From the NCBI RefSeq assembly GCF_019693445.1, contig NZ_JAHRBL010000012.1:1-64000 (forward strand): DNA of 64,000 nt. Direction: 5' to 3'. How positions within the stretch are numbered: the first letter of the stretch is position 1; each line of letters opens with the position of its first letter. The position numbers and the translations under genes were made by a program. The DNA comes from Deinococcus aquaedulcis. Its GTDB lineage: Bacteria; Deinococcota; Deinococci; Deinococcales; Deinococcaceae. A model generated the notes under the pieces. It worked only from the letters and a program-made list of their open reading frames with translations. It did not search any database and was not told the DNA's origin. Below, one piece after another: positions 56,100 to 64,000 of this stretch.

Positions 56100-57724
56100 G
56101 GGTTGCCTGGCGTCACCGTGATGTAGTCCTGGCCGTCGCGCTGCACCACAAACACCGCGTCGCCCGTGACGGTGATCGTGGCGCTGGCGGGCTGCCCGGC
56201 GAGGCTGGCCGCGTCGTACTGGAAGTCTAGGGGGCGCTCGCCCGTGTCGTCGCGCACCACCAGCGTGTAGGTGCCTTCGGGCAGGTCGGTGGGGAAAGTG
56301 TAGGCAAAGCTCACGGTGCGGGGGGCGGCCACGGGTTCAGCTGGAATCTCTTCGGGGCTCACCGGCGGGGTCACGGCGCTGTCCGGGGTGCCGGTGCCCT
56401 CGCCAGGGGCGGGTTCAGGCTCGGCGGGCACCACGGGTTCCTCAGGCAGTGGGGCGGGCGGCAGGGGCAGGGCGTCTGCCGGGCGGCTGGGGGCGCTGTA
56501 ACGCGGCGCGGCCACCGTCAGCTTGACTGGGCTGCCCACCTTGACCCGTGCAAAGGGCGCGGGCGACTGTTCCAGCACCGTCCCCTCGCGGGCGTCGCTG
56601 GGCTGCGGCACCACGGTGGTGACCACCAGCCCGGCGGCGCGGGCGTATTCGCGTGCCTGCTCGAAAGTCATCCCGCTCACGTTGGGCAGGAAGGTGTCTT
56701 TGCCCTGAATGCCAGTGCTGACCATCAGCTGTACCGGCTGGCCCTGCTGGGCGCTGGACCCCGCTTCGGGCAACTGCGCCACGATGCGGCCCTCGGGGGT
56801 GCTGGTCAGGGTGCCGTCCACCTTGACCACCTTGCCGACCGTCATGGCGCGGTCTTTCAGGGCGTCGCGGGCCTGCGCCAGATTCATTTCCTCCAGGCGC
56901 GGCACCTCGATGGCCGGGGGGTTATTGATGGTCAGGGTCACCAAGCGCCCCACCGGCAGGTTGGTGCCCGCCGGCGGGTCTTGCCGGATGATGGAACCAA
57001 TGGGCCGTCCCCCGGCCTGCCCCTCGTTAAAGTGCACGCGGAAGCCGGCCCCCACGAGCATCTTGGCCGCCGCCCGCGCTTCCTGGCCCGTGACACCCAG
57101 CACCTCACGCAGAGGGGGATTCAGGTAGATCTGGACCGCCTGCGCGCCCAGGTACGCGGCGCCGCCCAGCAGCAGCAGGCCCGGCACAAAGGTGAGCCAG
57201 CCGCCCGGTTCACGCGGGCGCTTGACCCGCACGCCCTTCAGCGGGGCCAGGGTGCGGGCATTGCGCGCCGAGATGTCCTCGGGGGTGCGCGGGGTGGCCA
57301 GCGGGGTCAGGTAAGCCACGCGGGCTTCCGTGCCGTCCACGACCACCGTGGCGTCGTCCAGGGCGTAGCCCTGCGCGGCCAGCGCCGTGGCCAGCGCCTG
57401 CACCCCCTCCACCAGTTCCTGCGCCGGACCTTTCTGGGCCAGCGCCGCTTCCAGCGGTTGCCCGGCCACGGGTTGCCACACCGCGTAGTAGGCCCCGGGC
57501 CGCGCCACCACATCGGTCAGCCCGGCCGGGGCCAGGGCGCGCAGGGCGGCGCGGTAGGTATGAAACGCCTGGCGGTCGGCGGGCGAGGCCACCGTAAACC
57601 ACGCCACCTGCCGGGTGACCCCCTCGGCGGCGCGCACCTCGGACAGCGTGACTGGCCCCTGCACGGTTAATTCGCGCAGGACCTCGTATTTTCCATCAAT
57701 GACCTTGCCGCCTTGAGCCGTCAT
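56096..57724 (-). CDS. PASTA-domain membrane protein with degenerate kinase-like N-terminus
   Basis: The 542-residue protein begins KVIDGKYEVLRELTVQG, resembling the first strands of PknB-type kinases. It lacks the glycine loop, the Lys/Asp catalytic residues (no HRD or DFG) and much of the C-lobe. A basic stretch precedes one membrane helix (about 180-205). Three PASTA repeats (about 210-420), a Pro/Glu-rich linker and a final beta domain follow. PASTA domains bind peptidoglycan or muropeptides outside. The kinase part appears to be a vestigial or pseudokinase domain. It is translationally coupled to the desulfurase. ATG 57724. Confidence 0.8.
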   Translation of the reverse strand: MTAQGGKVIDGKYEVLRELTVQGPVTLSEVRAAEGVTRQVAWFTVASPADRQAFHTYRAALRALAPAGLTDVVARPGAYYAVWQPVAGQPLEAALAQKGPAQELVEGVQALATALAAQGYALDDATVVVDGTEARVAYLTPLATPRTPEDISARNARTLAPLKGVRVKRPREPGGWLTFVPGLLLLGGAAYLGAQAVQIYLNPPLREVLGVTGQEARAAAKMLVGAGFRVHFNEGQAGGRPIGSIIRQDPPAGTNLPVGRLVTLTINNPPAIEVPRLEEMNLAQARDALKDRAMTVGKVVKVDGTLTSTPEGRIVAQLPEAGSSAQQGQPVQLMVSTGIQGKDTFLPNVSGMTFEQAREYARAAGLVVTTVVPQPSDAREGTVLEQSPAPFARVKVGSPVKLTVAAPRYSAPSRPADALPLPPAPLPEEPVVPAEPEPAPGEGTGTPDSAVTPPVSPEEIPAEPVAAPRTVSFAYTFPTDLPEGTYTLVVRDDTGERPLDFQYDAASLAGQPASATITVTGDAVFVVQRDGQDYITVTPGNP

Positions 57725-57769
57725 GCGTTGCCCAGCATAGCGCGGGCGCCGCTGTGGACAGGGACGCGG

Positions 57770-58066
57770 CTACAGCCCGGCCAGCCGCGCGGCCCAGTAG
57801 GCCCCGAAGCCTGCCAGCAGCCCCGGGGCCAGCCCCACCCCGCGTGCATACAGCAGCCCCGCTGTGCCCACGCCCACCAGTCGTCGCGCCCACTCGGGAC
57901 TGCCCAGCACCTCGGGCACGATCAGCGCGGCAAACACGCTGACGGGCACAAAGCGCAGAAAGGCCTGCCAGAAGGGCGGCAACTGCACGCGGCCCAGCAT
58001 GAGGCCCAGCAGGCGCGGCGGGTAGGTCACGGCCCACATCAGCAGGATGACGGCCCAGGCGCTCAT
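57770..58066 (-). CDS. azlD: AzlD-family branched-chain amino acid transport protein
   Basis: This 98-residue protein with three or four hydrophobic helices matches AzlD (WAVILLMWAVTYPPRLLG at the N-terminus). It pairs with AzlC as a small exporter subunit. ATG 58066 overlaps the azlC stop codon (ATGA). Confidence 0.85.
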   Translation of the reverse strand: MSAWAVILLMWAVTYPPRLLGLMLGRVQLPPFWQAFLRFVPVSVFAALIVPEVLGSPEWARRLVGVGTAGLLYARGVGLAPGLLAGFGAYWAARLAGL

Positions 58067-58764
58067 GCGGTGGCCCCGTCCGCGCGGCGGGTGGTCAGCC
58101 ACGCCCCCAGCAGCGCCCCGCCCACCCCCACTGCCAGAATCAGCACGCCCCCCGGCACCCGCCCCGAGAGCGCCCAGGCCCCCAGCCCGGCGGCCAGCGC
58201 CACCACGCCCGCGTGTCGGCTGCCCAGCAGCGGCACCAGCAGCCCCAGAAAGGCCAGCGGGAAAATCACGCCCACCCCCAGCGCGGCCGGCGAGGGAAGC
58301 ACCTGCCCGGCCAGCGCGCCGAGCAGCGTTGAGGCGTTCCACACCACGTACAGGCTCAGCTCGGCGCCCAGCAGGAAGGCAAACCCCAGCGCGGCGCCCT
58401 GCTGGCCCGCCACCGTGACCATGCCGAACGCTTCATCGGTCAGGAACTGGGCGGCCACGGCGCGCTGGGCCCCGCGCAGGGGCAGGGTGCGCGACAGGCT
58501 CAGGCCGTACAGCAGGTGCCGCACGTTCAGCAAGAAGGTGGTCCCCACCAGCGCCAGGGCGGGCGCCAGCGGCAACTGGCCCCCCACGAACTGCCCGGCC
58601 GCCGCAAACTGACTGGCCCCGGCAAACACGGTCAGGCTCATGAGGCAGGTGTCCCACAGGCTCAGGCCCGCGCCGCGCGCCGTGACCGCATAGGCCACCG
58701 CAAAGGGAATCATCCCCGGCCACAGCGGAAGAAGAAGGCGAAAGCCTTGCCAGAACGCGGTCAT
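58063..58764 (-). CDS. azlC: AzlC-family branched-chain amino acid transporter
   Basis: This 233-residue polytopic protein has the AzlC pattern LWPGMIPFAVAYAVTARGAG, then AGASQFAAAGQF and LLNVRHLLYGLSLS. AzlCD exports branched-chain amino acids or analogues. Start ATG 58764, ten bases after the AraC-type regulator gene, so the three genes form one unit. Confidence 0.9.
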   Translation of the reverse strand: MTAFWQGFRLLLPLWPGMIPFAVAYAVTARGAGLSLWDTCLMSLTVFAGASQFAAAGQFVGGQLPLAPALALVGTTFLLNVRHLLYGLSLSRTLPLRGAQRAVAAQFLTDEAFGMVTVAGQQGAALGFAFLLGAELSLYVVWNASTLLGALAGQVLPSPAALGVGVIFPLAFLGLLVPLLGSRHAGVVALAAGLGAWALSGRVPGGVLILAVGVGGALLGAWLTTRRADGATA

Positions 58765-58774
58765 GCGCGTGACA

Positions 58775-59614
58775 CTAGCGCCTGCCAGGGTCTCTGTCTT
58801 GAACAATGCTGCTGTGGCGCGGCGCGCGCAGGTAGGCCCCAGGGGGCACCCCCATGACCCGGCGAAATACCCGGGTCAGGTGGGCCTGATCGGCAAATCC
58901 CAGTTCAAGGGCGACGGCGCTGATCGCCTGCCCGGCGCGCAGCAGGTCGCGGGCCCGCGCGGCCCGGACCCCCAGCAGGTAGGCGTGGGGCGGCGCGCCC
59001 ACCACCTCGCGGAAGGACCGCGATAGGTGCGAGGGGCTCAGGCCCACCCGCGCGGCCAGCGCCGAAAGGTTCAGGTTGGTATCCGGGTGGGCGTCCAGAT
59101 AGGCGCGGGTGTCGCGCACGGCGGCAGGGTCGGCGCGCAGGGGTTGCCAGTTGGCCCCACCCCAGCGCGTCAATAGCAGGTCCAGGGCCCCGCGCAGCAG
59201 CGTTTCGCGGCCCAGGGACGTGGCGCTAGGGGCAGTCAGCGCCGCGTGGGCGGTCTGCCACGCGGCCCTCAGTTCGGGGTCGCTGAGCACGGGGGCGCGA
59301 AAGCCGTGGGTGTATACCTCGGGCGGCAGCCACGCGGCGTCCAGGTAGGCCACGCGGTAGCGCCAGCCTTCGGGGGTAGCGGCTGCGCCGGTATGCACCT
59401 CGCCGGGCACCACCACCGCCACCTGTCCGGCGGTGGCGATCAGCGCCTCGCCCCGGTAGCGGTATCGCTCGGCGCCCTGATCAATAAGGGCCACGGCCAG
59501 CGTGTCGTGGGCGTGCGGCAGGTACGCGTGGGTGATGAAGTGCGCCCGCAGCACCTCCACGCCCACGAGGCCAGCGGGTCGCAGAAATTCGGCGTGCTCT
59601 CTGGGGGCGGTCAT
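58775..59614 (-). CDS. AraC-family transcriptional regulator
   Basis: This 279-residue protein has an N-terminal cupin-like sensor domain (HAHDTLAVALIDQG near 35) and a C-terminal pair of HTH motifs (LSALAARVGLSPSHLSRSF and ALELGFADQAHLTRVFRR). It likely activates azlCD in response to an amino acid or drug. The arrangement AraC-azlC-azlD on one strand recurs in many bacteria. ATG 59614. Confidence 0.88.
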   Translation of the reverse strand: MTAPREHAEFLRPAGLVGVEVLRAHFITHAYLPHAHDTLAVALIDQGAERYRYRGEALIATAGQVAVVVPGEVHTGAAATPEGWRYRVAYLDAAWLPPEVYTHGFRAPVLSDPELRAAWQTAHAALTAPSATSLGRETLLRGALDLLLTRWGGANWQPLRADPAAVRDTRAYLDAHPDTNLNLSALAARVGLSPSHLSRSFREVVGAPPHAYLLGVRAARARDLLRAGQAISAVALELGFADQAHLTRVFRRVMGVPPGAYLRAPRHSSIVQDRDPGRR

Positions 59615-59753
59615 GCCTGCCCCTCCAGGCGTGGGCCGGGCGCCGGAGACAGACCACTCACCATGCCCCTCACTGTGCCACTTTTGTCCGGCCCCCCTTG
59701 ACCCTCACGCGGCGTCAGGGCCTACGCTGCCCACAGAAAGGAGGTGAGGGCCA

Positions 59754-60533
59754 CTGGACCCCACACAAAACCCCCGCTGGACCGTGGGCGAGGTTTCGGG
59801 GCTGACCCGCATCAGCGTGCGCACCCTGCACCACTACGACGAGATTGGGCTGCTGCGCCCCAGCGAGCGCAGCGAGGGCAATTACCGCCTGTATACCCCC
59901 GCCGATCTGGCCCGGCTGCGCGCCGCGCTGACCTACCGCCAGCTGGGCTTTCCCCTGGCCGAGGTCACGCGCCTGCTGGACGCCCCACCCGCCGAGCAGC
60001 GCCGCGCCCTGGAGACGCAACTGCTGCTGCTGCAAGAAGGGCAGCGGCGCACCCAGGCCACCATTGACGCCGTTCAGGCGATGCTGAACACCCCAGGAGC
60101 ACCCATGAGCAACGAAGACGTGAAGGCCGTGTTTGACGGCTTCGATCCCGAACAGTACGAACCCGAGGTCCAGGCCCGCTGGGGCGAGACCGACGCCTAC
60201 CGCCAGAGCAAGGCCCGCACGGGCCGCTACACCCGGGCCGACTGGGAAGTGATCAAGGCCGAGATGCAGGGCATCAATGACCAGTACGTGGCCCTGATGG
60301 ACGCGGGCGCGGCGCCCCAGAGCCCGCAGGCGCAGGCGGTGGCCGCCCAGCACCACGCTCATATCCACAGTCGCTACTACGACGCCCCCCCCGCCATGAT
60401 GCGCGGCCTGGCCCAGATGTGGGTGCAGGACGAGCGCTTTACCCGCACCATTGATCAGGCCCGTCCGGGGCTGGCCGCCTACCAGAGCGCGGCTGTGACC
60501 GCCTGGGCCGACGCGCAGGAGGCCCAGGACTAA
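59754..60533 (+). CDS. MerR-family TipA-type regulator, apparent CTG start
   Basis: This 259-residue protein has a MerR N-terminal HTH (WTVGEVSGLTRISVRTLHHY) and helical dimerisation region (about 80-110). A C-terminal TipAS antibiotic-binding domain holds EPEVQARWGETDAYRQS and AQMWVQDERFTRTID. TipA proteins activate genes when bound by thiopeptides or other drugs. Upstream, TGA at 59745 closes the frame, and the only starts before the HTH are CTG 59754 and GTG 59784. AAAGGAGGTGA ends seven bases before CTG 59754, making it the likely start. Confidence 0.85.
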   Translation: MDPTQNPRWTVGEVSGLTRISVRTLHHYDEIGLLRPSERSEGNYRLYTPADLARLRAALTYRQLGFPLAEVTRLLDAPPAEQRRALETQLLLLQEGQRRTQATIDAVQAMLNTPGAPMSNEDVKAVFDGFDPEQYEPEVQARWGETDAYRQSKARTGRYTRADWEVIKAEMQGINDQYVALMDAGAAPQSPQAQAVAAQHHAHIHSRYYDAPPAMMRGLAQMWVQDERFTRTIDQARPGLAAYQSAAVTAWADAQEAQD

Positions 60534-60546
60534 AGCCAGTCAGGAA

Positions 60547-60575
60547 GGCCCGCACGGATAGATGCTGTGCGGGCC
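60547..60575. terminator. Terminator between convergent regulator genes
   Basis: GGCCCGCAC (60547-60555) pairs with GTGCGGGCC (60567-60575) around an 11-base loop and is followed by CCTTT on the plus strand. It separates the TipA-type gene from the WYL gene. Confidence 0.75.
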
Positions 60576-60598
60576 CCTTTGGCCTGACGGGTGGCCTC

Positions 60599-61561
60599 TC
60601 AGGCAGCCCCAGCGTCGGCTGTCGGCACAGCTTCGGCAGCGGCCAGCGCGGCACGCAGCTCGGTCTGCCACTGCTCGCGCAGGGGCGCGGGGCCCAGCAC
60701 CTGCACACCAGCGCCCCAGCTCAGCAGCCAGGGCAGCACGCTGCGGCTGCCGGCCGGCGCCTGCAGGGTAACCTCCACGCTGCCGTCGGGGTGAATCAGA
60801 GGCTCACTCAGGTGGGCAAAGCGGCCTTCGAGCACCTGCAGACGGGCCCGCCCCACAAAACGCAGCTGCGCGGTGAGGCCTGGGCCCTGCAGGGTGGGCG
60901 GGGCCGGTACAGGCGCCGAAGCGGGGGCAGCCTCCAGCACCGTCACCCCCAGCATGCGGCCCAGGCGAAAGGTGCGCTGCGCGCGGCGCCCGGTGGTCTC
61001 GCGGCCCGTCAGAAGCGGCTCCAGCGTGACCGGGTGCGCATGCACCAGCACGGGTTGCAGCGTAACGCGCCGCCGCGAGTGGGCGCGGCCCGGCCGCAGG
61101 TAGTCAAAGCGCAGGCCCCGGCCGTCTAGCCATGCCTGGGTGACCAGCGGCAGCACCTCGGCCAGGTGCAGAGGCTGCTGGGCGGGAGCGGCCAGCGGGG
61201 GCAGCGCCGCCTGTACGTGGGCGGGCAGCGGGGCACTCAGGCGCGCGGCCAGCTCGCGCAGCGGCGCGGTGGGTTCAGCGCCGCGTTCGGCCAGGGCGCC
61301 CAGGCCCCGGCGCAGGGTCAGGCGCTCGGCGGCCGTCCAGTCCCCGGTGATCACGTACAGCGGCGGCGTGCCCGGCAGTACCTGCAGGGTGGGTTCCAGG
61401 GTCTGCAGCACTTCTAGCTGGGCTTGCGTGGTCTCGGGCGATTGGCCGGTGGCGACCGCCAGGTCTTCAACCGACCTGGGGGCTGTGCGCAGCCGCCGCG
61501 AAAGGTAGAACAGCTGCTCGGTGAGCGGCAATGCATCGTGTGGCGAGAGGGGCACCGACAT
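60599..61561 (-). CDS. WYL-domain transcriptional regulator
   Basis: This 320-residue protein has an N-terminal winged-helix-like region (LTEQLFYLSRRLRTAP, then SVEDLAVATGQSPETTQAQL). A central WYL-type domain holds GLRFDYLRPGRAHSRRRVTL and AQRTFRLGRM, with a WCX-like C-terminal part. WYL proteins often sense nucleic acid or nucleotide ligands and control DNA damage or defence genes. The tryptophan of the WYL triad is not obvious here. GAAGGT lies before ATG 61561. Same strand as the TPR regulator upstream, 67 bases away. Confidence 0.75.
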   Translation of the reverse strand: MSVPLSPHDALPLTEQLFYLSRRLRTAPRSVEDLAVATGQSPETTQAQLEVLQTLEPTLQVLPGTPPLYVITGDWTAAERLTLRRGLGALAERGAEPTAPLRELAARLSAPLPAHVQAALPPLAAPAQQPLHLAEVLPLVTQAWLDGRGLRFDYLRPGRAHSRRRVTLQPVLVHAHPVTLEPLLTGRETTGRRAQRTFRLGRMLGVTVLEAAPASAPVPAPPTLQGPGLTAQLRFVGRARLQVLEGRFAHLSEPLIHPDGSVEVTLQAPAGSRSVLPWLLSWGAGVQVLGPAPLREQWQTELRAALAAAEAVPTADAGAA

Positions 61562-61628
61562 ACCTTCACTGTGCCCAGCCGGTGTCCACAAAACGTCCGT
61601 GTTTTTGAGAAACGATTCTCCTGTCGTC

Positions 61629-63218
61629 TTAGTTGAGTACCAGGCGCTCAGATCGCCACTCCAGCACCCAGGGGTCGTAGCGGCCCTCGCAGAACAGGTC
61701 CTCGCGCCCTGGAGCCGGGTAGTCCGGCTCCAGCCACACCGGTTCTTCGCTGAGGGCCAGCACGCCCCCCTGCACGGCCACCGATTCCGGCCAGCCCAGC
61801 ACCTCGCGCAGTTCGGCCACAGCGGCGCTGAGGGCCTTGCGGCGGGCATCCGGCGTGCGCCCGGGCAGGTCCAGGGCGTCCAGCGCCCGCTCGCGCGAGA
61901 CCCGGCCGCCGTGCGTGACCAGCAGCGCTAGCAACCCGGCAGCGGGGCGGGTGGAGCGGAGCTGCAACTCGATGTCGTACATCCAGATGCGCACGGGCCC
62001 GGCCAGGCTGCAGCGCACGGTCCACGGCGGCGTTTCGATCGCCACGCCGCGCAGGGCGTAGACCTCGGGGAACAGGCGGCCCAACGTGCGCATGTGCCGC
62101 ATCAGCTCACCGTTGACCTGATCCATGGCCTGCTGCGCCCCGGCCACGTCCCCGGCCCGGCGGTCCAGTTCAGCGCGCACGACGTGCCAGCGCAGGCGGT
62201 CAACATCGTTGTAAATAGGTGCTTGAGCCAGCGCTTCTTCAGCGCCGAGCACGTCGCCGTTAAGCAGGCGCATAGCGGCCAGGATCGAGAGACATGGCTG
62301 GGGCTCCGTAGCTGCCTCAGTCACCTCAGCGGCCATTAGGGTGGCTTCCTCCAGTGCTTCTGCCCGCAAACCCATCGCCGCCAGCGTCGACGTGATAGAG
62401 ATCCGCATCTCGTAGTGCTGGCTGATGCTGGCGCCTTGGCCTAGGCCTTTCCTGAATTGATGAAGGGCACGGGGATAAGCGCCCAGCGCACTGAAGACAG
62501 TGCCCATACCGACATAGATAACCCCGTCGGATCGCCGTTCCTTCTGACGTAAAGAAGCTTCCAGCGCGCGATCAAAGGCGTGGGCTGCGTCTTTGTACTG
62601 TCCGGCGTGAAGATCGATATACGCGACGCGGTTCCAGATCTCGCTGATGCTGTAATGGTCACTGCGTAAATCTGGTAATGCCCTGATGTACTCCGACTTG
62701 GCGCGGCCAGGGAGCCTACTTAGAGCACCTGCATAGCGGCACCGTGCAATACCCCGGTCGCGTCCTATCGCCCCTTCAATCGCGCGGTGGAAGGCTGCTT
62801 CCCAATCTGAATCCTGACGCTCCCAAGCGGCCACAGCAGTGAGTTGTAGAGCGATAGCGCGAAGTGTGGGATCCTGCCCAGAACACTCTGCTGCTGCCAA
62901 TTCGGCAGCACGTTGAGTTTCACTGCGTCGCCCAGCCAAGACGCCATGGAAGAAATCTACATGTGCATCAAGGCCATTGGCCAGCGCTTCTTGAATCAAA
63001 CTGGAGTCAACCGCTCTAAGTCCAACCCAGGCCAGAGCAAGCGGCCATGTCCCCTCCGTGCGCCAGTTGTGGGGCACATCTGAGACAAACTTACGCAGTA
63101 CAAGCGTCTCGTCTTTGGAGACGACGACTCTGCAGCGCTGGATAAGTTGACAGGCCAGAAACTCCTTTTCGCCTTGAGCGAGGAGAGTTCGAAGATAGGC
63201 AATGTCAGGCGTGGACAC
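61629..63218 (-). CDS. TPR protein with C-terminal winged-helix domain
   Basis: This 529-residue protein has tetratricopeptide-like helices (about 80-390; for example YIDLHAGQYKDAAHAFDRAL). At the end is an OmpR/SARP-like winged helix: PAAGLLALLVTHGGRVSRER, then ARRKALSAAVAELREVLGW. This is the same inverted layout as the regulator at 20890. The 5' half of the gene is less GC-rich than the 3' half. ATG 63218. Upstream DNA at 63320-63375 is AT-rich and likely its promoter. Target unknown. Confidence 0.8.
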   Translation of the reverse strand: MSTPDIAYLRTLLAQGEKEFLACQLIQRCRVVVSKDETLVLRKFVSDVPHNWRTEGTWPLALAWVGLRAVDSSLIQEALANGLDAHVDFFHGVLAGRRSETQRAAELAAAECSGQDPTLRAIALQLTAVAAWERQDSDWEAAFHRAIEGAIGRDRGIARCRYAGALSRLPGRAKSEYIRALPDLRSDHYSISEIWNRVAYIDLHAGQYKDAAHAFDRALEASLRQKERRSDGVIYVGMGTVFSALGAYPRALHQFRKGLGQGASISQHYEMRISITSTLAAMGLRAEALEEATLMAAEVTEAATEPQPCLSILAAMRLLNGDVLGAEEALAQAPIYNDVDRLRWHVVRAELDRRAGDVAGAQQAMDQVNGELMRHMRTLGRLFPEVYALRGVAIETPPWTVRCSLAGPVRIWMYDIELQLRSTRPAAGLLALLVTHGGRVSRERALDALDLPGRTPDARRKALSAAVAELREVLGWPESVAVQGGVLALSEEPVWLEPDYPAPGREDLFCEGRYDPWVLEWRSERLVLN

Positions 63219-63760
63219 AGCGTGAGGATAAATGACTGAGCAACGGCCGTTCCAAAGGGAATCGGCAAGCTTCAGGTCGGTTCCCAGTTACCTGGCTCAC
63301 CATCCGCAACTTCGGGCGCGAACCATAACTTTACCAATTGAGCAAAATACGTAAATAACATAATAACCTCTACTGGTGGAGAGGCTGCCCATAGGTTGGG
63401 CAGAACAGGGGAGGTCGTCACGCCCACATGGCAGGCGCCCTCGTCAGTGGCGACGATGTGGGCGTCAGCGCACGCTGGAACGCTGGTTCTGGGTGGAGCT
63501 GTTCAGAAGTGCCAGGAAAGAGAGCCCAACTCGGGCACGCGGCACAGGCCCGCCGATCCATAGATCGCGGATATGTAAATTATAGAACAATGTTACCTAT
63601 TACGCAAATGACAGAATTAGCTTAGAGGTGCGGCTGGCCATCTGCACAGGGGGCTAAGCCGGAAGGAGCAAGTGAAGTTGACGCGAACCTGCGCCAGGTG
63701 GCTCAGTTCAGGATTGCGCCGGCTGCCTTGGCGTTCATGCCTTCAGAGCGTCGTACGCGG
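63219..63760. other. Patchy intergenic region with AT-rich islands and a possible gene tail
   Basis: Two AT-rich islands (63320-63375 and 63570-63625) flank GC-rich DNA that holds the hairpin CTGCCC...GGGCAG at 63387-63405. Near 63660-63768 a plus-strand frame reads GAKPEGASEVDANLRQVAQF and on through MPSERRTR to a stop codon at the promoter of the last gene. It looks like the tail of a lost gene. No complete gene is supported. Confidence 0.4.
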
Positions 63761-63766
63761 TAGGGT
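63761..63766 (+). promoter_or_regulatory. -10 box of a leaderless promoter for the last gene
   Basis: TAGGGT ends six bases before the ATG at 63773, at leaderless spacing. No Shine-Dalgarno sequence is present. Confidence 0.45.
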
Positions 63767-63772
63767 TCGGGT

Positions 63773-64000
63773 ATGGACTGGCCCGCTCCGCTCGACTTCG
63801 TACATGGCCACGCCGTGCCCGCACCGGTCGAGTGGACCCGGCCGGGCCTCGTGATGACATTCAATCTGGAATGCCCGGGCTGCGTCTCACGCGGTATTCC
63901 GTTCCTGAAGCGCCTGCACACCGAGTTCGGGGCGCAGGTGCAGTTGCTGGCGGTGCACACCAGCTTTGGCCACCGCCTGCTGCCGCGTGAGGCGGTTGAG
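63773..64000 (+). CDS. Thioredoxin-like protein, N-terminal part (cut by window edge)
   Basis: The frame from ATG 63773 is open to the window edge, giving 76 residues. After a short N-terminus, LVMTFNLECPGCVSRGIPFL holds a CPGC redox motif after a hydrophobic strand, and VQLLAVHTSFG follows, as in thioredoxin/TlpA-like folds. There is no signal peptide, so it may act in the cytoplasm. The full length and the cis-Pro are beyond the window. Confidence 0.75.
   Translation, partial: MDWPAPLDFVHGHAVPAPVEWTRPGLVMTFNLECPGCVSRGIPFLKRLHTEFGAQVQLLAVHTSFGHRLLPREAVE

Overview
The window is a GC-rich, densely coded bacterial chromosome segment that looks like Deinococcus. The reasons are the Deinococcus-type Mug with Asp at position 93, many starts with a TANNNT -10 box 5-10 bases before the start codon (leaderless mRNAs), frequent GTG starts, a rich set of TPR/winged-helix regulators, and families of short intergenic repeats. 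No tRNA, rRNA, CRISPR array or complete insertion sequence was seen. The left edge cuts an IS5-type transposase and the right edge cuts a thioredoxin-like gene.

Layout. 0.4-2.3 kb: Asp23 protein and fatty acid kinase FakA. 2.4-8.4 kb: aminopeptidase, a ParB/sulfiredoxin-fold protein, a sulfite-oxidase-like protein with Mug, a membrane protein and an HD-GYP sensor. 8.4-12 kb: PfkB kinase, methionine aminopeptidase, small hypotheticals and two copies of an intergenic repeat. 12-18.5 kb: an eight-gene cytochrome c maturation operon (ccmC, ccmD, ccmE, ccmF, ccmG, ccmH, a CcmI-cytochrome c fusion, Rieske protein) ending in an acetyltransferase. 18.7-23.3 kb: a lipoprotein subtilase and a TPR/SARP-like regulator. 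23.3-26 kb: ccdA-ccmA-ccmB and a thioredoxin-fold exported protein, which supply the heme exporter and reductant missing from the first ccm cluster. 26-30.2 kb: class A penicillin-binding protein, receiver protein, thymidine kinase and ribosomal protein L31.

30.4-36.3 kb is an iron/siderophore ABC importer with two binding proteins, two permeases, one ATPase and an Apd1-like 2Fe-2S protein. 36.3-41 kb holds an ADP-ribosylglycohydrolase, a DUF4388 protein, an alpha/beta hydrolase, hypotheticals and a third repeat copy. 41-44.7 kb is a valine T-box leader followed by a NUDIX hydrolase and valS.

44.7-52.1 kb is the accessory part. An AT-rich TIR-domain gene abuts the valS stop codon. After a Nif3-like gene come a 1243-residue polymorphic toxin with a C-terminal AHH nuclease motif, its overlapping immunity gene, a decayed coding remnant and an Imm49-like immunity gene. 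52.2-54.8 kb is a metal-exporting P-type ATPase with its ArsR/SmtB regulator. 54.9-60.5 kb: cysteine desulfurase overlapping a PASTA protein with a degenerate kinase-like N-terminus, an AzlCD exporter with an AraC regulator, and a TipA-type MerR regulator with an apparent CTG start. 60.6-64 kb: WYL and TPR/winged-helix regulators, an unexplained patchy intergenic region and the truncated thioredoxin-like gene.
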